NCBI GenBank assembly: GCA_937863625.1
Contig: CALMGO010000493.1
Coordinates: 1 to 8,067 of the forward strand
Direction: 5' to 3'
DNA: 8,067 nucleotides
Source of the DNA: an uncultured bacterium
GTDB lineage: Bacteria; Planctomycetota; DG-23; SLPQ01
A model generated the notes under the pieces. The model made no database searches, was not told the origin of the DNA, and was given only the letters and a program-made list of their open reading frames with translations. Shown here one piece after another: positions 1-6,247 of this stretch. Each line of letters begins with the position of its first letter. The stretch's first letter is position 1. The position numbers were made by a program, and so were the translations under genes.

Positions 1-14
1 GCCGACACTATCAC
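1..14 (-). CDS. Possible start of the next gene, continuing out of the window
   Basis: GTG at 14-12 forms a GTGA overlap with the TGA of the 40-residue frame, the same junction type used repeatedly in this operon. GAGAGG at 23-28 lies 8 bases upstream as a plausible Shine-Dalgarno sequence. Only the first four codons (GTG ATA GTG TCG, fMet-Ile-Val-Ser) are inside the window, so no product can be named. The alternative in the same frame is a GTG at 116 immediately after the ligase stop, which has no ribosome-binding site and poorer codon use. Confidence 0.35.
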
Positions 15-133
15 CAGGGCCACCTCTCGATAATATGCCTGGCCTGGGGGAACTGCGCCGTGTAATACCATATGACAGACGCCGCCCACGCGGCGAATAT
101 TACCGTTAAAAGCCACCTACACGCCGCGCGCAT
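11..133 (-). CDS. Probable small single-pass membrane protein, 40 residues, unrecognised
   Basis: This short reading frame has ATG at 133 and two consecutive in-frame stops (TGA at 13-11, then TAG at 10-8). A strong Shine-Dalgarno sequence, AAAAGGAG, ends 7 bases before the ATG inside the end of the ligase gene. It overlaps the ligase by 17 bases. The product starts MRAACRW, then a hydrophobic stretch at about 7-24 (WLLTVIFAAWAASVIWYY), then a polar tail containing QFPQARHIIERWPW. It has five tryptophans in 40 residues. About three quarters of its codons end in G or C by my count, more than in the competing frame that opens with GTG at 116 and lacks a ribosome-binding site. I do not recognise it. 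It may be a genuine small membrane subunit or coupling peptide of the polysaccharide machinery, or the N-terminus of a longer protein cut short by a mutation or sequencing error. Confidence 0.5.
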   Translation of the reverse strand: MRAACRWLLTVIFAAWAASVIWYYTAQFPQARHIIERWPW

Positions 134-1358
134 GTGACTTCTCCTTTTGTTGCTGATCGAGCGACCTGGCTTCTGACATGGCCTTTACGCCGCCCGCAAA
201 GCATATCCACGCCAAAAGCGACGCGATATTGCCCACCGAAAAGAGCCACGATTCGAAAAACGAATTTACCGCGCCTCCCAGCCATCCTCCCATGAGCGCC
301 GCCAATACCGCCCGCACCCGAGGGTCATTCGCCGGCGCCAACTGGTATCGCGCGGCCTTAAGTCCGCCGTACGCAATCGGCGCCACAAAGAACATAAGCC
401 CGACTATGCCAAGCTCCACCGTTATCTGCGAAAACGAAGAGTGATACCGGAAGGGTTCGCCGCTTGGAAGATAGAGGTCGCCGCCCGTGCCGAACCCGTA
501 TCCCACAAAGGGGCGCTTCTGAAACCGGTCAAAAGCTAACATCCACAGCCCATAGCGCCCGGAGCCGAATTCTTCCAGGCTCGTTTCCCCTCGGAGGAAA
601 TTCTGCTCGACGTCGTCTACTACGCCTTTGCCCTGCTGAACGGCCCCGTACGGGACAAGCACGAAAAACGCGAGGACCGCCAGAATCCACATTTTCCTGC
701 CGTAATACGACGCAAAGAATATCAGCGACCCGAAAAGACATCCCACCAGCCCCGCCCTCGACTGGCTCCATATGACAAAAAAGGATAGTATCACCGGCAG
801 CGCCGCGCGAAGAGGACGTTTCTTAAGGTAAAACCGCGACAGCGAAACCGGCATCAGCACCGCGTAGACCATGCCTATCGAATTGGGATTGCCGAAAAGC
901 CCCTGAAACGCCCCCGTTACGGGGCGCACCGTCGAACCGCGCATAAAAACATAAAAGAACGCGCTCACGATCACCGTAATCCACGCGACCGACGAGAGCA
1001 CCTTTGTCAGCCTCTCGTAGTCGCTCACGCGGCGAAGCCTCGGCCAGAGTGCGCCGAATACGAGCATCGCAAGCAGCACCATGCTGCCGCCGCGCATGAA
1101 TGAATATATGCTCTTCTGCGACGACCAGATGCTCGAAAGAAGCGCAAAGCCCGCAAATGAATATCCCGCCAGCCGCACGGCCGTCCCCGAGAACGCGCCC
1201 TTGAGCGGCCTTGGCGCCCAGAGCGCAAAGAGCGCTCCCGCCGCCAGAAGGCTCCAACGCGTCGCGTCGGCCACCTGCTGGCCAAATGCAAGGAAACTGC
1301 TCTTGTAGGTAAACGCCATGCACGCCAGGAAAAGCACCATTGAGAAGGCCCGCGTCAC
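117..1358 (-). CDS. O-antigen ligase / polymerase family membrane protein (Wzy_C type)
   Basis: This 413-residue protein has roughly 10 to 12 hydrophobic segments spread over its length, apart from one large extracytoplasmic-type loop at about 240-310. It carries the hallmarks of the O-antigen ligase/Wzy family: LFGNPNSIG (154-162), WSQSRAGLVG (197-206), GSGRYGLWMLAF (265-276), FVGYGFGTGG (284-293) and the loop His in YHSSFSQITVELG (305-317). The family uses polyprenyl-diphosphate-linked glycans either to polymerise repeat units (Wzy) or to ligate them to lipid A core or another acceptor (WaaL). The sequence alone does not separate these roles. The chosen start is GTG at 1358, which gives a GTGA overlap with the GT4 stop and has AAAGGGGGG five bases upstream (1364-1372). 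An internal ATG at 1340 is a weaker alternative. The stop is TAG. The charged C-terminal tail (SLDQQQKEKSHARGV) overlaps the start and ribosome-binding site of the small reading frame that follows. Confidence 0.9.
   Translation of the reverse strand: MTRAFSMVLFLACMAFTYKSSFLAFGQQVADATRWSLLAAGALFALWAPRPLKGAFSGTAVRLAGYSFAGFALLSSIWSSQKSIYSFMRGGSMVLLAMLVFGALWPRLRRVSDYERLTKVLSSVAWITVIVSAFFYVFMRGSTVRPVTGAFQGLFGNPNSIGMVYAVLMPVSLSRFYLKKRPLRAALPVILSFFVIWSQSRAGLVGCLFGSLIFFASYYGRKMWILAVLAFFVLVPYGAVQQGKGVVDDVEQNFLRGETSLEEFGSGRYGLWMLAFDRFQKRPFVGYGFGTGGDLYLPSGEPFRYHSSFSQITVELGIVGLMFFVAPIAYGGLKAARYQLAPANDPRVRAVLAALMGGWLGGAVNSFFESWLFSVGNIASLLAWICFAGGVKAMSEARSLDQQQKEKSHARGV
141..148 (-). promoter_or_regulatory. 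Ribosome-binding site for the 40-residue reading frame
   Basis: AAAAGGAG on the minus strand lies 7 bases upstream of the ATG at 133. It is among the best Shine-Dalgarno matches in the window and is the main reason for calling the small gene. It lies within codons of the ligase C-terminal tail (QQKEK), where A- and G-rich codons could also arise simply from the lysine- and glutamate-rich tail. Confidence 0.6.
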
Positions 1359-2533
1359 TCGCGCCCCCCTTTGCCGCGCAAGGCGGTCTCGATGGCGGCG
1401 TGGAAATTCATTGCGCTTGTTTCGTAGTCCCAGTTGTTCATGATCCGGGACGACCTCTCGCCCATTTCCTTTCGCCGCGTCTCGTTTGAGAAGACATCGA
1501 GTATGGCCTCTGCGAGAGCGTCCGCGCTGCCTGCAGCCACGACACGCCCGTTTTGCCCGTCCTCAACCAGATCCGCCGCCGCGCCCACCTGGTCACTCGC
1601 CACTATCGGAAGTCCGGACGCCATTGCCTCGTTCACCACGACCCCCCACGGCTCCGACAGCGACGGCAGGACGAAAAGGTCCGCCGCCGCATATATCTCC
1701 GGGAGTTCCTCCTGCGAGCGAAACCCGAGAAAATGCGCGTCCCAGAGGCCCTTGCTCTCGGCGAGCTGCTCGAATGTCTTGCGGCCGGCGCCGTCGCCTA
1801 CGACCAGAAGCGCAAGGTCGCTGCGCTTCGTACGCGCCTTTTCAAACGCGTCGAAAAGCACCCTCACCCCCTTGACCTCGAGGAGCCTGCCGACGAAAAG
1901 GATGGTCTTCTTGCCGCCTACGCCGAAGCGTGTGCGGACTTTATCGCGTTCCGGCGCGAGCCTCGCCGCCGCGTCCTTGAGCGCGGTGACGTCCGGCGTG
2001 TTGGCCACGACAAAGCAGCGCTCCGGAGGTATCCCCATCGACTCCATGTATTTCCGCGACAGGGTCCCCGTCACCATTGCCACGCTCATCGTTCGCAGCA
2101 CCGGCGCCAGGAGCAGGTGCTTAACCGCCACCTTGAACCGCGAGCGCTTCTTTGCAATGTGGCTCTCCGACATCAGGCACCACGGTATGCCGTTTAGAAC
2201 CGAGTAGATTATCGCGAGCTGAGTCGTGAAGTGGTTGTATCCTGCAATGACCGTCACCGCCGGCGGCCTTTCGGCAAAGCGCGAGAGTATGGACGGGTTT
2301 ATCCTGTAGCGCGCTTTATCCTTGCCTCCTACGGGGATGCTTACCTCGGGCAGGAATTCATGCTCGAAACCGCCAAGGTCCACCTTCCACGGCCGTGTCG
2401 GAGAGTCGCCGGTCAGAAAGTAGACCTTGAGCGCGATGTCCTCAAACTGCGCTATTCGCCGGAAGAGCCCGACCCTGTATGGCGTCGGGTTGGGCGTTAT
2501 TATCGCTACGCCGGTCCTGGGCCGCTCATTCAC
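1355..2533 (-). CDS. Glycosyltransferase family 4 protein
   Basis: This 392-residue enzyme is a GT-B retaining glycosyltransferase. The N-terminal domain begins with VAIITPNPTPYRVGLF (9-24), typical of GT4 proteins that start with an I-x-x-x-P-x-P-Y-R segment. The C-terminal domain has FVGRLLEVKGV (213-223), whose Arg and Lys fit the donor-phosphate-binding pair, LLVVGDGAGR (242-251) and a perfect E-x7-E motif in SEPWGVVVNE (293-302, Glu294 and Glu302). This is followed by AMASGLPIVASDQVGAAADLV, the usual donor-ribose region, which is split here across 303-323. The size is normal for the family and no signal peptide is seen. The GTG start overlaps the adenylating-enzyme stop by GTGA, with GGGAGGGG at 2539-2546 as ribosome-binding site. 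It differs clearly in sequence from the first GT4 of the operon, so the pair does not look like a recent duplication. Donor and linkage are unknown. Confidence 0.93.
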   Translation of the reverse strand: MNERPRTGVAIITPNPTPYRVGLFRRIAQFEDIALKVYFLTGDSPTRPWKVDLGGFEHEFLPEVSIPVGGKDKARYRINPSILSRFAERPPAVTVIAGYNHFTTQLAIIYSVLNGIPWCLMSESHIAKKRSRFKVAVKHLLLAPVLRTMSVAMVTGTLSRKYMESMGIPPERCFVVANTPDVTALKDAAARLAPERDKVRTRFGVGGKKTILFVGRLLEVKGVRVLFDAFEKARTKRSDLALLVVGDGAGRKTFEQLAESKGLWDAHFLGFRSQEELPEIYAAADLFVLPSLSEPWGVVVNEAMASGLPIVASDQVGAAADLVEDGQNGRVVAAGSADALAEAILDVFSNETRRKEMGERSSRIMNNWDYETSAMNFHAAIETALRGKGGRE

Positions 2534-3915
2534 GACTGCCCCTCCCGCGCCCGTCTCGCGTCTTCTGAAGTGACCGAGCTCTTGAGCCAGCGGTGCTTGC
2601 CGCTTCGCTCCTTCTGGATGTCCTCCACCTCGCGCATGCTGACTTCAACCGCGCCGCCCAGATGGCGAACGAGGGTGGCTTTCGCCGCCGCAAGACTATC
2701 TTTGCTCACGTCGCCGCCTCTTGCGTACGTTATCTCAAGATGCAGCAGGTCCTTCTGAAGTATCTGGTATTTACCGACGCCGGGCGTGCCCTTCATCACG
2801 TGCGTCAGGAGCGCCCCGGCGACCGCCTTGCCGTCGGCGGCGTATATGATGTCGTATGCGCGTCCCGCTACCTTGGTGATGCGCGAGAGGCCTCGCCCGC
2901 AGTCGCATGCGCCTTCGACCGGAGCGGCCATGTCTTTTGTGTTGTAACGCACGAGCGGCGCCGCGTAGTTCTCAAGCTCGGTTATGACTATGTCGCCTTC
3001 GGTTTCACCTTCCACCGGCAGTATCTCGACGATTACCGACTCATCCATGACGTGCATGGACCCCTGCGGGCATTCATAAGCGATAATACCGGCCTCGCAC
3101 ATGCCGTATTCATTGACGACCGGCGCGCCGAACGCCGCATTGACGGCGTCGCGCTGCCAGTCATAGAGCACTTCAGCTGTCGATATCACCGCCTTGAGGC
3201 CGAGGTCTCCGCCGGGGAGGCCGCGCCTGGCCACGAAATCCGCGAAGACATACAAACTTGTCGCGTACCCTATCAGGAACGCCGGTCGAAAGCGCTCTAT
3301 CCGCTTCCAGTACTCCTCCATGGCGCCGTCGCTCAGGTCGTACGCGTTGCAGATGATGCGGTTCAGTATGCGCGCCTTGGCCTCGCTCAAGGCCTTCTTT
3401 GCTCTGACAGCCGGGCCGTTGCCGAGATACCTGCTGTGCCCCCAGAAATTGGCGCTTTTGTCGCCGATGTCAATCCCCCACCAGCGCCGGCAGCGCGCCA
3501 TGTTGGCCACTGAGGCAGCGCGAAGAGAGCTGCCTATCGGGAAAACGAGAGGTTCTCCAGTCGAGCCGCCGGTCTTAGCCGTGTATGTCTTTTCCCTCAA
3601 GCCCTCAGCCAGAAACTCCTCGGTGTGATCGCGCAGGATCGCCTTGTCGAGTATGCCCAAAGCCTTAATGTCCTCAATCGACTTCAAATCTCCCGCCTCG
3701 AATCCAGCTTCCTTGAACGACCGTTTGTAGTAGGGGACACAAAGCGCCGCGTGCGCGAGCATCTTGCGGAGTTTGTCAAGCTGCATGGCGCGGAGTCGGT
3801 CGCCGCTTAGCCACTGCGTCTCGTCCCACTCGTTCGCATACGCAAGAGTCCCGCCGCCGAGCATGTGCTGGACGATCGGGAAGACGACGTGTTTTACGAT
3901 TCGCGCGTAGGTCAC
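2530..3915 (-). CDS. PaaK/CapK-like adenylate-forming enzyme (phenylacetate-CoA ligase family)
   Basis: This 461-residue protein belongs to the ANL-superfamily branch that includes phenylacetate-CoA ligase PaaK, coenzyme F390 synthetase and CapK of capsule loci. Visible motifs are the Ser/Thr/Gly-rich phosphate loop TGGSTGEP (115-122), NEYGMCEAG (268-276, the aromatic/Glu nucleotide-binding motif), VRYNTKD (322-328, whose Asp328 fits the ribose-binding Asp of the R-Y-x-T-x-D motif), CDCGRG (337-342) and a C-terminal SGKHR (438-442) with a candidate lysine. Cys273, Cys282, Cys337 and Cys339 could form a metal site, as seen in some relatives; this is inference. The family activates a carboxylic acid as an acyl-adenylate. 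In polysaccharide clusters the carboxylate and the acceptor are mostly unknown; attachment of an acyl or amino-acid group to a sugar is one possibility. The GTG start overlaps the upstream stop (GTGA) and has GGGAGGG just upstream (3921-3927). Confidence 0.9.
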   Translation of the reverse strand: MTYARIVKHVVFPIVQHMLGGGTLAYANEWDETQWLSGDRLRAMQLDKLRKMLAHAALCVPYYKRSFKEAGFEAGDLKSIEDIKALGILDKAILRDHTEEFLAEGLREKTYTAKTGGSTGEPLVFPIGSSLRAASVANMARCRRWWGIDIGDKSANFWGHSRYLGNGPAVRAKKALSEAKARILNRIICNAYDLSDGAMEEYWKRIERFRPAFLIGYATSLYVFADFVARRGLPGGDLGLKAVISTAEVLYDWQRDAVNAAFGAPVVNEYGMCEAGIIAYECPQGSMHVMDESVIVEILPVEGETEGDIVITELENYAAPLVRYNTKDMAAPVEGACDCGRGLSRITKVAGRAYDIIYAADGKAVAGALLTHVMKGTPGVGKYQILQKDLLHLEITYARGGDVSKDSLAAAKATLVRHLGGAVEVSMREVEDIQKERSGKHRWLKSSVTSEDARRAREGQS

Positions 3916-4886
3916 CGACGCCCTCCCTGGAAGCGTCTTTTGACGAGCTCGGAAAATGACACCTCCACCGGCCGGCTCCTGAGCGCGCGCATGACCGCCA
4001 GCGTCATGGCAGGCTCGATCGTGAGCGTGTCAATCAGCCGGACGGATTTCCTGCTGACAGGATGACGGCGCCGTATGGCATCAGCCTGACCGGCCAGTAT
4101 TTTCACAAATCTTCCCAGGGCGGCAAAGTCGCCTTGCGCCAGACGCGTCGCGAGAAAATGCAGAGGACGCCACGCAGTAAGCAAAAGCGCGCGCGTTACC
4201 GGAAAGAATTTCCACGCCACTCGCAGGTTATTTCTCACCGTGAGATAGACTATCTCTCCGCCGTCGCGCGCCTTGGGCGACAGCGTGTGATAGGCCGTGA
4301 CGGACGGCATGTAGAGGATGTTAAACCCGGCGTCAATGACTCTCACCGCGAGGTCGTTTTCTTCCGCCGCGCGAAAGAACTCCTCCGGCAGGTAGTAGCC
4401 CGCCTGATCTATCGCTTCCCGTCTTATCATGGCCGCGCAGCCGTGAAACCTCCACGTGTAAAACTCGTCGTCGACGTGCCGCCCGCCGTAACCGGGGCGG
4501 TACGCGCGTCTTGTCGAGGGGTCCTCGATGCGAGTAAAGATGATGCCGAGGTCGTCCTCTTCTTCCATTCGGGACACCATTGATGCTATGGCACCGTCCG
4601 GGCCGACAGTCGCATCGTTATCCATCTGGAATATGTACTTGCCGGAGGTTTCCTCGAACGCGCGGTTTCGCCCGGCGCAAGCGCCGATATTCTCCGAAAG
4701 TGCGATAAGGCGCACGTCGGGGAATTCCGATGTTATCATCTCCGCGGAGCCGTCGGTCGAGCCGTTGTCAAGGACCACGATTTCAACCTGCGCGTAATCC
4801 TGAGCCGTCACGGACAAAAGCGCCTCGCGCATTTCGTCGCGGCGATTGTGGCTCAAAATGATTACGCTGACAAGCGGTGCGGTCAT
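3912..4886 (-). CDS. Glycosyltransferase family 2 protein
   Basis: This 324-residue protein has a GT-A fold of the rhamnosyltransferase/WcaA-like GT2 type. The nucleotide-binding start PLVSVIILSHNRRDEM (4-19) is followed by VVLDNGSTDGS (37-47). The metal- and donor-binding D-x-D motif is DND at 89-91. FHGCAAMIRRE (147-157) corresponds to the usual G-x-x-M-x-x-R-R acceptor-side segment, and EEND (175-178) to the E-D/N-D catalytic base region. ITAYH-like pairing is seen as VTAYH (196-200). The C-terminal 100 residues are basic with amphipathic stretches, consistent with membrane association, but without a clear transmembrane helix. The ATG start forms an ATGA overlap with the preceding GT4 stop and has GGGAG at 4894-4898. 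It probably adds one sugar of the repeat unit; donor and linkage are unknown. Confidence 0.92.
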   Translation of the reverse strand: MTAPLVSVIILSHNRRDEMREALLSVTAQDYAQVEIVVLDNGSTDGSAEMITSEFPDVRLIALSENIGACAGRNRAFEETSGKYIFQMDNDATVGPDGAIASMVSRMEEEDDLGIIFTRIEDPSTRRAYRPGYGGRHVDDEFYTWRFHGCAAMIRREAIDQAGYYLPEEFFRAAEENDLAVRVIDAGFNILYMPSVTAYHTLSPKARDGGEIVYLTVRNNLRVAWKFFPVTRALLLTAWRPLHFLATRLAQGDFAALGRFVKILAGQADAIRRRHPVSRKSVRLIDTLTIEPAMTLAVMRALRSRPVEVSFSELVKRRFQGGRR

Positions 4887-6247
4887 GCCCGGTCTCCCGA
4901 TTCCCTTAACACCTCGTTAAATGTATCGGCCAGTCGTCGCGTCAGGCTTAGCCGCGTGAAACGCGCTACAAACTCCTCGTCCGCCGCGAAGGCCTCACCC
5001 TTGTCCGCCCAGTTGTCGTAAAGCTTTTCTATCGCCTGCGATATCCCTGCCACGTCCCTCGGCGCGACGGCAAGGCCCAGTCCGCTTCGCTCCGCGATAT
5101 CGCGCGCGTCACCGGTCTGCGCAAGGGTCAGGATCGGTTTTCGCGCCGCCAGGTACTCGAATATCTTGCCCGAGGCGTATGCGACTCTCTCGCCGGCGTC
5201 CGCCGTCGAAAACATCGGCAGCAGGAGCGCGTCAGCGGACCTCGTCACCGAGACCGCCTCGACATGCGGCAGGTAACCCGCAAATTCGACCACGTCCCGC
5301 AGGCCCAGCTGCCCTGCAAGAGCCTCGTTGCCCCTGCCGGTCGAGCCTGCCAATACCACCCGCACCTTGGCGCGCCTGTCGGGGAAACGCTTCAGAAAGT
5401 CCGCAAGGCCCCTGAAGAAATACACCGGCGAATGCGTATCAAGCGCGACGTCCCTTCGCGCGAAAGTCCCTGCCGTCTTGAGGCGCTCCAGAAAGCCCGC
5501 GCGCGGGTTGCCCGAGTCGTGGTCGTATTGAAACTTCCCGACGAAGGCCACCGTAAATTTCCCGTCATCCTCCGCGGCAGGAGCTTTCATGTCTTCGGTG
5601 TCGTAGCCGTTATCGATGACCGTGACTCGTCCCGGGTCAACGGCCGGATGGTCGGCGAGAAAGTCCTCGCGCATTGTCGCCGTCACGGTAATGCTCCTGT
5701 CCGCCTCGGCAAGATACCGCCCTTCGAGGTTCCTGTCGCTTTTCCAGTGTGACTTCGTCGGCCAGACGAGATGCAGGCTCCTCGTCCACGGGTCGCGAAA
5801 GTCGCTTACCCAGGGCAAGCCCGTCACGGCCTTGAAATTCATCCCGACAAGTCCAGCGCTCCAGGGTTGCACCGACGTGTACACAAGGTCAAAAGGCCTC
5901 TTTGCGTGGAGCTTCATCGCCGACGCAAGCGCCTTCCGCACCCACGTGACCTGCGTGTCAGGCCTCAAGAGCATCCCAGGTATCCTGCCAAGCCCGACTT
6001 TTGACACCTTTACAAAGAAGGACTCAAGGGAACGTACGCGGATGACTTCAAGCCCCTCCGGCAGTTCGCCGAGAAGCGTCTCGTCGTAAGCCGCCGAGCG
6101 CTTCTCATACTCCGTGGTCAAGACCGTCGGCTCCCAGTCGAATTGCCTAAGATACTTTACGAATTTCAAACTCCGCTGCACTCCCGCCCCGCCGCGCGGG
6201 GGGAAGTAATATGCCACGAAGAGCACGCGTTTTTTCGCATCACTCAC
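4883..6247 (-). CDS. Glycosyltransferase family 4 protein with an extra central segment
   Basis: This 454-residue GT-B enzyme should transfer a sugar from a nucleotide-sugar donor to a glycan or lipid-linked acceptor at the inner face of the membrane. The N-terminal domain opens with FVAYYFPPRGGAGVQR (10-25), the glycine-rich acceptor-side loop of WbuB-like GT4 enzymes. SDFRDPW (148-154) and VIDNGYD (210-216) are also typical of this subgroup. The C-terminal nucleotide-binding domain starts at VAFVGKF (233-239) and includes VVLAGSTG (297-304), EFAGYLPH (321-328) and SGKIFEYLAARKPIL (359-373), where Glu365 is the conserved donor-binding Glu. Residues about 241-275 look like an insertion compared with the usual short linker after the first strand of this domain. 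The GTG start is supported by GGAGGT at 6253-6258, five bases upstream, and overlaps the deacetylase stop by 8 bases. Donor and acceptor are unknown. Confidence 0.9.
   Translation of the reverse strand: MSDAKKRVLFVAYYFPPRGGAGVQRSLKFVKYLRQFDWEPTVLTTEYEKRSAAYDETLLGELPEGLEVIRVRSLESFFVKVSKVGLGRIPGMLLRPDTQVTWVRKALASAMKLHAKRPFDLVYTSVQPWSAGLVGMNFKAVTGLPWVSDFRDPWTRSLHLVWPTKSHWKSDRNLEGRYLAEADRSITVTATMREDFLADHPAVDPGRVTVIDNGYDTEDMKAPAAEDDGKFTVAFVGKFQYDHDSGNPRAGFLERLKTAGTFARRDVALDTHSPVYFFRGLADFLKRFPDRRAKVRVVLAGSTGRGNEALAGQLGLRDVVEFAGYLPHVEAVSVTRSADALLLPMFSTADAGERVAYASGKIFEYLAARKPILTLAQTGDARDIAERSGLGLAVAPRDVAGISQAIEKLYDNWADKGEAFAADEEFVARFTRLSLTRRLADTFNEVLRESGDRA

Noticed and set aside
1..116. GTG-initiated minus-strand frame starting directly after the ligase stop
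   Set aside because: There is no Shine-Dalgarno sequence before GTG 116, and fewer codons end in G or C than in the overlapping 40-residue frame. It is retained only as an ambiguity in the findings.
823..1323. Minus-strand frame of 166 codons inside the ligase gene
   Set aside because: It is an out-of-frame overlap of a membrane protein with strong family motifs, and its product is unlike any protein family I recognise.
1434..2207. Plus-strand open frame of 257 codons (and overlapping frames at 1486-1875 and 1553-2197) opposite the second GT4 gene
   Set aside because: The products are low-complexity Ser/Arg/Pro-rich sequences typical of antisense shadows, while the minus strand encodes a complete GT4 with an E-x7-E motif.
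2593..3513. Plus-strand open frame of 306 codons opposite the adenylating-enzyme gene
   Set aside because: It lies entirely antisense to a gene with clear family motifs, shows no recognisable protein motif, and is explained by GC-rich codon bias that leaves the opposite strand free of stops.
5264..5752. Plus-strand frame of 162 codons opposite the first GT4 gene
   Set aside because: It is antisense to a well-supported gene and has no independent evidence such as a family motif.
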